Assembly: GCF_000626635.1 (NCBI RefSeq)
Contig: NZ_CP007451.1
Location: forward strand, 744,001-808,000
Source: Draconibacterium orientale
GTDB taxonomy: Bacteria > Bacteroidota > Bacteroidia > Bacteroidales > Prolixibacteraceae
DNA length: 64,000 bases
Direction: 5' to 3'
In this document: positions 16,921-24,705 of the stretch, piece after piece
Layout of the letters: each line of letters opens with the position of its first letter
Position numbering within the stretch: the first letter of the stretch is position 1
Translations under genes and position numbers: made by a program
Notes under the pieces: model-generated
The model's database searches: none
Told to the model about the DNA's origin: nothing
What the model saw: the letters and a program-made list of their open reading frames with translations, nothing else

Positions 16921-17418
16921 TTATTCACGATTCTTATTTGAGGTGTACTTCGCGTAATAGAAATTAAAAAGATAAACTGTCAAAATAACAGTAATAACTA
17001 TGAGGCCCGAGACTCGTGCTATCCATGGTTGGATATCAAAAATTAAAAATAAATACATTGGAAAAAGGCTTCCAAAAACTGCTATCGTTCCAATAAAACT
17101 AACGATTAAGGCCTTTAATCTTATTTGATGAATGAACTCATCCTCTATTCTTTCTTTTGAGAAAGCAATAAGAAATAATCCTATGTTAAGGAAGTAAAAT
17201 GTTAATTCTTTACTGTATTCATATTTGTTCCAATTAAGTAAACCAAATGCAAGAATTATCACACATAAAATTATTCCAAACCATTTAAATAGGTATGGAA
17301 AAAACCTAAGTTTAATACTCATTATATCACTGGAGAAGGCTTTTCGACGTACTAAAAAACTTGACAACCCCAGATAAAGTACAAAAGCCCCAACATAGAT
17401 GTACTCTTCAATACTCAT
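16921..17418 (-). CDS. Small membrane protein, array paralogue 5 (first gene of the array)
   Basis: 165 residues with about five hydrophobic segments. Array motifs: LRFFPYLFKWFG and KERIEDEFIHQIRLKAL. It is the promoter-proximal gene; the 183 bases upstream, shared with the divergent symporter gene, should hold the array promoter, but no perfect -7 box was seen. Function unknown. Confidence 0.72.
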   Translation of the reverse strand: MSIEEYIYVGAFVLYLGLSSFLVRRKAFSSDIMSIKLRFFPYLFKWFGIILCVIILAFGLLNWNKYEYSKELTFYFLNIGLFLIAFSKERIEDEFIHQIRLKALIVSFIGTIAVFGSLFPMYLFLIFDIQPWIARVSGLIVITVILTVYLFNFYYAKYTSNKNRE

Positions 17419-17601
17419 TCGTGTAAACTTTACTGTTCAATATGACAAACATACTTTACATTTCTGAAAAAATCAAGTATCCTTTACCTATTTTACAACA
17501 TCTTTATCTTCAGAACCATTTCGATCATTTTATCACAAAACCTAACTTTTATCTTTCAATCTGCTGTTTGATTATTGACAAGTTTTACATTTCTTAGCAA
17601 G

Positions 17602-18972
17602 ATGTTTGAAAATATTGGTCAGCTCATTATAAAAATCTCCGATAGCATTTGGGGAGCTCCTATTTTAATTTTGCTACTTGGTGGCGGCTTTTACTTTTTG
17701 GTTTATTCGCGTTTGGCGCCGCTGCGATATATCGGACATGCCCTTAAAATTCTTACCGGCAAATACGACGATCCGAATGAAGCCGGCCAGTTACGGCACT
17801 ACCAGGCACTTTCAACCGCTCTTGCCGGAACCGTTGGCATGGGCAATATAAGCGGCGTGGCTGTTGCCATTACCATGGGCGGACCAGGTGCCATATTTTG
17901 GATGTGGATTTCGGCATTGCTCGGAATAAGCACCAAGTTTTTTACCTGTTCGCTGGCCGTTATGTTTCGCGGAAAAGACGATGCAGGCGAAATTCAGGGC
18001 GGCCCCATGTATTACATTACCGAAGGACTGGGCAAAAACTGGCGACCGGTAGCTGTCTTTTTCTCGATTATGGCAATGATCGGAGTTTCACCGCTATTTC
18101 AGGCTAATCAGCTTACCCAAATGATACGCGATGTGGTTTTGGTTCCCAATAATGTTAGTGGCTCCTTTACCACCGATCTTGTTACCGGAATTGTTATTGC
18201 TATAATTGTTGGTTTGGTTGTCATTGGCGGCATTAAACGTATCGGTAAAGTTACCGGAAGACTCGTGCCCACCATGGTTGTTGTCTACACAGCAACCGTC
18301 CTTTACGTAATATTTTCACACCCTTCGGCAATTGTTCCTGCCTTTAAAACGATTTTCGAAGATGCTTTTACCGGCAATGCAGTATTAGGCGGATCGCTGG
18401 GCGCCATAATAATTACAGGTGTGCGTCGTGCAGCTTTTTCAAACGAGGCCGGACTGGGAACTGCCCCAATGGCACACGGAGCCGCAAAAACCAACGAACC
18501 CATTCGCGAAGGTTTGGTGGCCATGCTTGGACCGATAATCGATACCATTGTTGTTTGTACCATGACTGCCCTGGCCATAATTGTTACCAATACCTGGCTT
18601 GAAAGCAGCGCCGACGGAATTACGCTCACTGCCCACGCATTCGATTCGGCCATCCCGGTTTTCGGAAAATATATCCTATCCATTTGTGCCATTTTCTTTA
18701 GTATGTCAACCATGTTTGCCTTTCCGTATTACGGTGTAAAATGCCTTGGTTTTGTTGCCGGAACCAAATACCAGCACATTTACAACTACCTTTTTGTTGC
18801 CGTAATTTTGCTGGGTGCAGTAGCCAATTTGCGTACGATAATTGGTTTAATCGACATTGCTTTTGCTTTAATGGCTTTCCCAACGGTAATTACAACCATA
18901 CTGCTTTCGCCTCATGTAAAACGCGCCTCGAAAGATTATTTTGCCCGACTGAAACTGGAAAAAACGAAATAA
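17602..18972 (+). CDS. Sodium:alanine symporter family (AGCS) transporter
   Basis: 456 residues from the ATG at 17602 (an upstream TTG frame adds nine non-typical residues). Around 9-11 transmembrane helices. AGCS signatures: YQALSTALAGTVGMGNISGVA (about 74-94), GGPGAIFWMWISALLG, and GVRRAAFSNEAGLGTAPMAH near 285. These proteins import alanine, glycine or related amino acids with Na+. No amino-acid catabolic gene is next to it, so the exact substrate is open. Confidence 0.92.
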   Translation: MFENIGQLIIKISDSIWGAPILILLLGGGFYFLVYSRLAPLRYIGHALKILTGKYDDPNEAGQLRHYQALSTALAGTVGMGNISGVAVAITMGGPGAIFWMWISALLGISTKFFTCSLAVMFRGKDDAGEIQGGPMYYITEGLGKNWRPVAVFFSIMAMIGVSPLFQANQLTQMIRDVVLVPNNVSGSFTTDLVTGIVIAIIVGLVVIGGIKRIGKVTGRLVPTMVVVYTATVLYVIFSHPSAIVPAFKTIFEDAFTGNAVLGGSLGAIIITGVRRAAFSNEAGLGTAPMAHGAAKTNEPIREGLVAMLGPIIDTIVVCTMTALAIIVTNTWLESSADGITLTAHAFDSAIPVFGKYILSICAIFFSMSTMFAFPYYGVKCLGFVAGTKYQHIYNYLFVAVILLGAVANLRTIIGLIDIAFALMAFPTVITTILLSPHVKRASKDYFARLKLEKTK

Positions 18973-19079
18973 TAAAAAAGTGCAAATCAATTCCGCGCGA
19001 AGTTTCGTTTTCAAGTCCCGAAATTGATTAATTGTTGCTTTTCTATCATAAATTCAATATTTTAAACCAAAATATTGAT

Positions 19080-19715
19080 ATGACCACTAATCCGCAATTT
19101 GAACAACTCGAAAAAGCCTTTTTCCATGATGGTTACCAATTGGCCATGAAAGCGATTGAAGCCAACATGGAGCAGGAAGCATTGCATCAGTCTTTAAAAG
19201 AAATGTACGCTGCCATCGACGGACTCATTGATTCGTTGTTTGTATATGCTCGCCAACAAAACCAAAGTATCCACTGCAAACGGGGCTGTAGCTGGTGTTG
19301 CCACCAACCGGTTTTTGCGTTGGATTATGAGCTGGAGTATTTGCAGGCGTTTATTGAGAAATCTTTTGATGCCGAAACGATTTCCGGAATAGCAGAAAAG
19401 GCAAAACAAAAACAAGACAAACTCGGACACTTAAAAGGCGATGAACTAATGAATGCCAAACATCCCTGCCCTTTATTAAAAGACAAAACCTGCATGGCTT
19501 ACGATGCCCGCCCGATAGCCTGCCGCATTTATCTTTCGTCGGATGTAAAAAGCTGTGTTCACTTTTACAAGCACCCCGATGACAAAACCACCTACCCTGC
19601 CCTTTTGGATATGCCCATGCGCCTGGGACGAATGATGAACGAAGGATTTAAATCGGCACTAAAAACCAATGGTATTGAGACAAAAGAATTTCGTATTGAA
19701 GAGAAACTTCTATAA
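19080..19715 (+). CDS. YkgJ family cysteine-cluster protein
   Basis: 211 residues from the ATG at 19080 (MTTNPQFEQLEKAFF). The cysteine-rich motif has the YkgJ pattern: CKRGCSWCCHQPV near 64-76, then HPCPLLKDKTCMAYDARPIA followed by CRIYLSS and a further Cys. The family probably binds zinc or an Fe-S cluster; the function is not established. It follows the symporter by about 107 bases on the same strand. Confidence 0.82.
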   Translation: MTTNPQFEQLEKAFFHDGYQLAMKAIEANMEQEALHQSLKEMYAAIDGLIDSLFVYARQQNQSIHCKRGCSWCCHQPVFALDYELEYLQAFIEKSFDAETISGIAEKAKQKQDKLGHLKGDELMNAKHPCPLLKDKTCMAYDARPIACRIYLSSDVKSCVHFYKHPDDKTTYPALLDMPMRLGRMMNEGFKSALKTNGIETKEFRIEEKLL

Positions 19716-19745
19716 TGTTTAGAGCCAAACTAATTAAAAAATGGA

Positions 19746-19772
19746 GATGCTGAATCAAGTTCAGCATGACGT
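19746..19772. repeat. REP-like palindrome (TGCTGAA..TTCAGCA type)
   Basis: A 27-base unit with TGCTGAA / TTCAGCA arms followed by TGACGT, lying between convergent genes. The same unit with two differences is at 52516-52542, and a reverse-oriented copy with compensating arm changes is at 58034-58060. Confidence 0.75.
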
Positions 19773-19773
19773 T

Positions 19774-20196
19774 CTAAACTTTCTCCAGAACTATTCCAGC
19801 TTCCTCAAATTTACGTTCCAGAATTTCAGGAGAAAGCGGCCGGCCATTTTTTGTTAGTACCGAAGTAATGCGGCCTTTTACCATCAGCTTTTCATCGGCT
19901 TTACGAATTACCTCCTGCAAAAAGACAATGCGTAATCGTCCTTGTTTTCCAATTTTCAAACGCACTAAAAAATCGTCGCCGGGGCGCAGCGGAAATTTGT
20001 ATTCGAGTTCAGCTTTTATAACTACTGCATCAATTCCATCGTCGTGCAATTGTGCAAAATCGAGCCCAACATGGTTTAAAAATTTGTGGCGTGTGTGCTC
20101 CAGGTAATTTTGATAAACAGCATTGTTTACAATTCCCTGAATGTCGCATTCATAGTCGCGCACCTGCATTTCCAATTCAAAGTGATGATTTTCCAT
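19774..20196 (-). CDS. Acyl-CoA thioesterase (hotdog fold, YbgC-like)
   Basis: 140 residues with the 4HBT hotdog signature: MQVRDYECDIQGIVNNAVYQ near the start, with the catalytic-loop Asp, then HTRHKFLNHVGL, and a YKFPLRPGDDFLV strand. The family hydrolyses acyl-CoA or acyl-ACP thioesters. It ends at a REP-like palindrome and lies 88 bases downstream of the start region of an FAH-family gene. A second hotdog thioesterase is at 57586-58011. Substrate chain length cannot be inferred. Confidence 0.85.
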   Translation of the reverse strand: MENHHFELEMQVRDYECDIQGIVNNAVYQNYLEHTRHKFLNHVGLDFAQLHDDGIDAVVIKAELEYKFPLRPGDDFLVRLKIGKQGRLRIVFLQEVIRKADEKLMVKGRITSVLTKNGRPLSPEILERKFEEAGIVLEKV

Positions 20197-20284
20197 TATG
20201 TAGATTTAAAGGCTAAAGCCAGATTCAATAGTTTATAATAAAACACCGGCTTGAAAGCCGGTGCAAAATATATCATTAAAAGTC

Positions 20285-20899
20285 TTATTTGACTTCAAAG
20301 TCAAACAGTTTTTTGTCTTCCAGGTAACCTTCCAAACGATCGCCAATGGCCACCGGACCAACATTTGCAGGCGTTCCGGTGTAAATCAAGTCACCAATTT
20401 TCAGGGTGACATATTTTGAGATATGGGCAATTAATTCATCAAAATCAAAAATCATCATTCCCGAATGCGATTCCTGAACGGTATCACCATTTACATCCAG
20501 TCGAAAACTGATTGATTCCTGATCGGGGAAAATTGATTTTGGCAAAAAAGTATTACTTAAAACCGCTGACTTATCAAAAGCTTTTGCTTTTTCCCAGGGC
20601 AGTCCTTTTGCTTTTAGTTGCGCCTGTACATCGCGGGCCGTAAAATCAATTCCCAAACCCACCTCATCGTAATAGCGGTGCGCAAATCGTTTTTCAATAT
20701 TTTTGCCAATACGATTTATCTTAATCACTAACTCAATTTCGTGATGCACCTCGTTGGTCCAGTCCGGAATGTAAAACGGATCGTTATTTCGCAACAAGGC
20801 CGTGTCGGGCTTCATAAAAAAAATGGGCTCTTCGGGTAAGTCATTTCCCAACTCTTTGGCATGAGCCACGTAATTTCTTCCTATGCAAATTATTTTCAT
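20285..20899 (-). CDS. Fumarylacetoacetate hydrolase (FAH) family protein
   Basis: 204 residues, a compact FAH-fold protein of the kind that includes acylpyruvases and oxaloacetate tautomerase/decarboxylases. Seen: IICIGRNYVAHAKELGN at the start, KPDTALL, the metal-binding HHEIELV pair of glutamates (about 52-58), GIDFTARDVQ, and the C-terminal GDLIYTGTPANVGPV. Length and motifs fit the single-domain enzymes rather than the two-domain tyrosine-pathway enzyme. No tyrosine-catabolism neighbours. Confidence 0.88.
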   Translation of the reverse strand: MKIICIGRNYVAHAKELGNDLPEEPIFFMKPDTALLRNNDPFYIPDWTNEVHHEIELVIKINRIGKNIEKRFAHRYYDEVGLGIDFTARDVQAQLKAKGLPWEKAKAFDKSAVLSNTFLPKSIFPDQESISFRLDVNGDTVQESHSGMMIFDFDELIAHISKYVTLKIGDLIYTGTPANVGPVAIGDRLEGYLEDKKLFDFEVK

Positions 20900-20922
20900 A
20901 ATTCAAAGCTTTACAATTACAC

Positions 20923-21007
20923 TGTCATTTCGAGCACAGCGAGAAATCTGTAACATCCAAAATAAGAAAGTAACAGATTTCTCAGTCGTTCCTCCTTGCC
21001 AATGACA
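20923..21007. repeat. REP-like palindrome at the edge of the IS110 element
   Basis: An 85-base composite palindrome. The outer arms are TGTCATT / AATGACA and the inner 11-base perfect arms are GAGAAATCTGT (20941-20951) / ACAGATTTCTC (20973-20983). A half copy, CTCGAAATGACA, lies at 22567-22578 on the other side of the IS. The IS transposase stop codon begins only 3 bases after this palindrome ends. Confidence 0.85.
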
Positions 21008-21010
21008 GAA

Positions 21011-21502
21011 TTAATTTACATTTTGACAATTTACTACTTCCATGTTTAGTTCTTTTGCCAATTTGTTTACTGTTCTCATTTTATTTATCATTATTTGTTC
21101 TTCATATAGTTGTACTCCTTGTTCTGCATAGTCAAGCCCTTTTACCATTACGCGCCAGTAAAGGACTGCCAGTTTTCGGGCCATGGCCTTTATTGCTATT
21201 CTTGGGCCTTTTCGCCCACGTAATCGTCTTCCAAATGAGCCTATTGCAATGTCTTTACTGTTTATAAGTCCCTGAGCAATTACCCTAAAAATCTGCCCTG
21301 CTTTTGGTTTGCCTTTTTTCTTTACATTTCGTCGCATTTTTCCAGAGCTATGCTGCCCCGGAGACAGTCCCAACCAGCTTGTAAAATGTTTTTCACTTGG
21401 CCACCTTGTTAAATCAGGACCGGTTTCTGCCAATAATTGCATCCATGTATAATCGGTAATACCTGATATTAAGGTTGCATCGTTGCCATTAAAAATATTC
21501 AA
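21011..21502 (-). CDS. IS110 transposase, C-terminal fragment (Transposase_20 domain)
   Basis: 163 residues holding the helix-hairpin-helix Transposase_20 domain: LISGITDYTWMQLLAETG, WLGLSPGQHSSGKMRRN with the conserved serine region, KKKGKPKAGQIFRVIAQGLI, and a basic helical tail. It lacks the N-terminal catalytic DEDD domain, which is in the upstream frame. The two frames join if one base is added in the A9 run at 21557-21565: translation past the run then reads KRKAVRHHKPNVERLGPNLL and enters this frame without a stop. It is either a disabled gene or one expressed by slippage. Confidence 0.82.
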   Translation of the reverse strand: MNIFNGNDATLISGITDYTWMQLLAETGPDLTRWPSEKHFTSWLGLSPGQHSSGKMRRNVKKKGKPKAGQIFRVIAQGLINSKDIAIGSFGRRLRGRKGPRIAIKAMARKLAVLYWRVMVKGLDYAEQGVQLYEEQIMINKMRTVNKLAKELNMEVVNCQNVN

Positions 21503-22317
21503 CAGGTTTGGGCCAAGCCTTTCAACGTTTGGTTTGTGGTGACGTACTGCTTTACGTTTTTTTTTAGATCCTGACCTTCGCCTGATTCACCGAGCCTGTT
21601 GATTACAACATTTATTTTGCTGTCGCATTCATTAATTTGTTGCAAACAAAAATTATATCCATCATAAGCCTGTTTTAGCGCAAATAATCCGGCATCGGTA
21701 TACTTGCCTTGCAGAGCTTTTATAACCAAATCCTTTTTCTTACTGAGAACACTACGGTGACACAAGCTAACCAGTACCTGCTTGTCCCGTTCTCCATTTA
21801 GGATTGCTTCTATTATTGCCAGCCCACTTGCCCCGTGTATCTGGCTCAAAACTTCTTTAAGCCTGATATTCATTAACGTTAATGCCTTTTGCATCTGATT
21901 GATGTACATCGCCGAAGAGTTGATGTGGTCTTCCCGTAATCGCAGATAGCTTCTTAACTCTTTTATGTCAGCATCAACAACAAGGCACCGGTTTAACAAG
22001 CCATGGCTATGTAGTTGTAGGATCCACTGACAATCTTTTACGTCGGTTTTTCGGCCTGGAACTTGTTTGGTTTGGCGACCATCCACCAGCCAAACATCGA
22101 TACCGGCTTCTTCCAGAATGTCGTATAAAATCACCCAGTAAACACCGGTGGCTTCCATCGCAACTGTTTCAACTTTATGTCCGACCAAATAGTCCCGTAA
22201 TTTGTAAAAATCTTCGGTAAAAGTTAAATGGCTTACTACCGGCTGCCCCTCTACGGCTGTAAAAACTTTTTTGGCACCAATATCGATGCCCGCTGCATTA
22301 GTCCTGATTTTTTCCAT
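21499..22317 (-). CDS. IS110 transposase, N-terminal DEDD catalytic domain
   Basis: 272 residues. The RuvC-like catalytic residues are visible: GIDIGAKK (Asp), AMEATGVYW (Glu), then VDGRQTKQVPGRKTDVKDCQ (two Asp). A coiled helical segment follows. The last ~17 residues after the A9 run look out of frame, and the normal C-terminal domain continues in the next frame at 21011-21502. Upstream lies a structured non-coding stretch expected to hold the bridge RNA. Confidence 0.85.
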   Translation of the reverse strand: MEKIRTNAAGIDIGAKKVFTAVEGQPVVSHLTFTEDFYKLRDYLVGHKVETVAMEATGVYWVILYDILEEAGIDVWLVDGRQTKQVPGRKTDVKDCQWILQLHSHGLLNRCLVVDADIKELRSYLRLREDHINSSAMYINQMQKALTLMNIRLKEVLSQIHGASGLAIIEAILNGERDKQVLVSLCHRSVLSKKKDLVIKALQGKYTDAGLFALKQAYDGYNFCLQQINECDSKINVVINRLGESGEGQDLKKNVKQYVTTNQTLKGLAQTC

Positions 22318-22566
22318 CTTTTTTAAATCTTAATTTTACTAATGCCCACACCCAAAAGGGCAAATTGACTATATGTCGGCAGGCTGCCATTCGGACATAT
22401 TTGAAAAATCAAACAGTACCACTCATTATGCCTCAATCTTTTGGAACCAAACTCGCAAACAGGTTTAAAACACTATACAAAGAACGGTCAAACTGTGCAG
22501 GCTTGCTGCTAAGTTCGGTATATCTACTGTCATTACCTCATTATGCCCATTAAAAATGGGTGGACT
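22318..22566 (-). ncRNA. Candidate IS110 bridge RNA region
   Basis: 249 gene-free bases upstream of the transposase, where IS110-group elements encode their guide ('bridge') RNA. Seen: a strong hairpin with ATATGTC/GACATAT and inner GGCAG/CTGCC arms (about 22371-22400), CCCATT/AATGGG (about 22545-22560), GCCC/GGGC near 22344-22360, and an 11-base direct repeat CTCATTATGCC (22422-22432, 22537-22547). On the transposase-sense strand the segment AATGACAG (rc of 22527-22534) is complementary to the CTGTCATT at the insertion junction, as a target-guide loop would be. This is a prediction; no transcript evidence. Confidence 0.45.
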
Positions 22567-22582
22567 CTCGAAATGACAAGCT

Positions 22583-23389
22583 TTACTTGCTCATCATTTT
22601 CAATTTCAATTGTGTAAGCACTTTTTTAGTATAAAGCGGGAATTCGCTGTTTAAAATCCAGCCAAAGTAACCGGGTTGTTCCTGCAAAACCTGCTCAACG
22701 GGCACTCCTTTGTTCTTTCCAAAATTGAAGACTTCCACACCATTTTCGTCGTAAACAATGCGGCCTACAAAATCAACATTCCTATCGTACGACGAGAATT
22801 CGCTCAACTTTTCCACATCATTTTCAATGGGCGTCGATTTCTTCCCTTTTGCGTCTTCATACTCCACCCCTTTGTATTTATCGAGCTGCGATTTCAGCAC
22901 TTCGTAAGTTGCTTTTGTATCGGCCATGGCACTGTGCGCATCGGTTAATTCCTGGTTACAATAAAATTTGTAAGCTGCTGCCAGTGTGCGTTTTTCCATT
23001 TTATGAAAGATGGCCTGCACATCAATAAACTTGCGCTTTTTAAAGTCAACATCCACCTCGGCGCGTAAAAACTCTTCGGCAAGTAAGGGAATATCAAAAC
23101 GATTGCTGTTAAAACCTGCCAGGTCGCATCCTTCCATAAACTTAGCCAGCGTTTTTGCTACCTCTTTAAAGGTTGGCGCGTCTTTTACATCCTCGTCGTA
23201 AATACCATGAATTAAGGAAGCCTCAATCGGAATAGGTTGTTCAGGATTTATGCGCATCAGTTTTTCTTCCTCGGTGCCATCAACATTTACTTTTATTAAA
23301 GCAATCTCCACAATTCGATCCGTAACAATGTTAATACCGGTGGTTTCCAGATCTAAAAAAACCAAAGCGTTTTTTAAATGTAATTTCAT
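22583..23389 (-). CDS. DnaQ-like 3'-5' exonuclease (Pol III epsilon family)
   Basis: 268 residues. DEDDh exonuclease motifs: VFLDLETTGINIVTDRIVEI (Asp and Glu), FNSNRFDIPLL (second Asp), and DAHSAMADTKATYEV (His and Asp). An extra C-terminal ~90 residues ends in a QPGYFGWILNSEFPLYTKKV segment, a feature of a common Bacteroidota subgroup. It could act in proofreading or RNA/DNA turnover. It lies just downstream of dnaN on the same strand (74-base gap), which fits a replication or repair role. Confidence 0.88.
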   Translation of the reverse strand: MKLHLKNALVFLDLETTGINIVTDRIVEIALIKVNVDGTEEEKLMRINPEQPIPIEASLIHGIYDEDVKDAPTFKEVAKTLAKFMEGCDLAGFNSNRFDIPLLAEEFLRAEVDVDFKKRKFIDVQAIFHKMEKRTLAAAYKFYCNQELTDAHSAMADTKATYEVLKSQLDKYKGVEYEDAKGKKSTPIENDVEKLSEFSSYDRNVDFVGRIVYDENGVEVFNFGKNKGVPVEQVLQEQPGYFGWILNSEFPLYTKKVLTQLKLKMMSK

Positions 23390-23463
23390 GGTGGGTATGA
23401 ATTAAAAAAGGTACCCTAAAACCTGCGTTCCCGGATACCTTTTCGGTTTATCGTTGTATCTTT

Positions 23464-24591
23464 TTAAACGTTTATCATCATTGGCATCAACAGCATCAGC
23501 ATGTCTTCGTCTTCGTCGTTTTCAGCCGGAAGTAACAAACCTGCACGTGTTGGATCGCTCATTTCAACCTTTACATCGCTGGTTGAAATATTGGTCAGAA
23601 TTTCCTGCAGGAATGTTGATTTGAAGCCAATTTCAATTTCTTCGCCCTCGTATTCGCAATTGATGCGCTCAACTGCCGAAATTGAGAAGTCGATATCTTG
23701 TGCCGAAACCACCAATTGGTTGTCGGAGATATTCAGTTTTACAAGATTGCTCGCCTGGTTCGAGAATACTGAAACACGTTTTACAGTGTTAAAAAAGTTC
23801 AGGCGATCGATCATCATTTTGTTCGGGTTGTTGGTAGGAATTACCGAATTATAACTTGGGTAATTTCCTTCTACCAAACGACAAATTAGTTTGTAGTTGC
23901 TTAACGTAAAGAAGGCGTTTTTATCGTCGAATTCCAGTTTTACATCAAACTCTTCTTTTGGCAACAGGTTTTTCAATAAACTGGCCGGTTTTTTAGGCAA
24001 AATAAATGAAGACTCGAATTCAGCTTTTGCATCCAAACGGCGGTAACGTACCAGCTTGTGCGCATCCGATGCTACAAAGCTCATAAAATCGGGCGTTAAC
24101 TCCACATAAATACCGTTCATTACCGGGCGTAACTCATCGTCGGCCGTAGCAAACAAAGTTTTTTCAATTCCTTTCTGAAGTACAACATGGCTAACATCGA
24201 TCGATGATGCACCTTCCTCGTCCAGCTGTGGCTGCTCCGGAAAATCCTCGGCATTTTGCCCCATAATGCTGAATTTACCATTGTCGGAATAAATTTCAAC
24301 AAGGTACGAATCGCCATCGATCTGAAATGTCAGTGGTTGCTCCGGAAATTCTTTCAGCGTATCGGTGATCAACTTAGCCGGAACTGCAACAGCTCCTTCG
24401 CCTTCAATATTATCCAACTCGAGGCTGGTAATTAAAGTCGTCTCCAGATCGGAAGCTGTTATGGTTAACTCTGTTTCGCTTAACTGAAACAAGAAGTTAT
24501 CGAGAATTGGCATTGTACTTTTACTGCTGATTACCTTACTTATTGCAGAAAGGTGGCTCAGTAATTCGGTGCTTGAAACTACAAACTTCAT
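23464..24591 (-). CDS. dnaN: DNA polymerase III beta subunit (sliding clamp)
   Basis: 375 residues, the normal length of the bacterial clamp. The three clamp domains are recognisable: MKFVVSSTELLSHLSAISKV, the LITDTLKEFPEQPLTFQ strand pair, FATADDELRPVMNGIYVEL, SFVASDAHKLVRYRR, and the ending MLLMPMMINV, which matches the classical LMPM(R/M) C-terminal motif. It encircles DNA and tethers polymerase and repair factors. Not next to dnaA or recF here, as is common in Bacteroidota. A 114-base gap precedes it. Confidence 0.97.
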   Translation of the reverse strand: MKFVVSSTELLSHLSAISKVISSKSTMPILDNFLFQLSETELTITASDLETTLITSLELDNIEGEGAVAVPAKLITDTLKEFPEQPLTFQIDGDSYLVEIYSDNGKFSIMGQNAEDFPEQPQLDEEGASSIDVSHVVLQKGIEKTLFATADDELRPVMNGIYVELTPDFMSFVASDAHKLVRYRRLDAKAEFESSFILPKKPASLLKNLLPKEEFDVKLEFDDKNAFFTLSNYKLICRLVEGNYPSYNSVIPTNNPNKMMIDRLNFFNTVKRVSVFSNQASNLVKLNISDNQLVVSAQDIDFSISAVERINCEYEGEEIEIGFKSTFLQEILTNISTSDVKVEMSDPTRAGLLLPAENDEDEDMLMLLMPMMINV

Positions 24592-24705
24592 TTATTTCGA
24601 TTTATTTTTTTGAATTCTTGTCTTATTTACAACTATTCTAAGTACACGAATATACAAACTTTCAGGAATTATCCCTATCGTGTTTGGCGTGATTTTACCC
24701 CGTTT

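Larger units (their letters stand above)
21008..22578 (-). mobile_element. IS110-family insertion sequence (inferred limits, about 1.57 kb)
   Basis: The element holds an IS110-type DEDD transposase read right to left and a ~250-base non-coding 5' region. The limits are inferred: AATGACA occurs at both junctions (21001-21007 and 22572-22578). Removing everything between them rebuilds an uninterrupted REP palindrome running straight into the flanking exonuclease gene. IS110 relatives normally have no terminal inverted repeats, and several insert into REP sequences. The 3' non-coding end is almost absent, so any guide RNA should be at the 5' (right) side. Exact ends need a comparison with an empty site. 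Confidence 0.75.
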
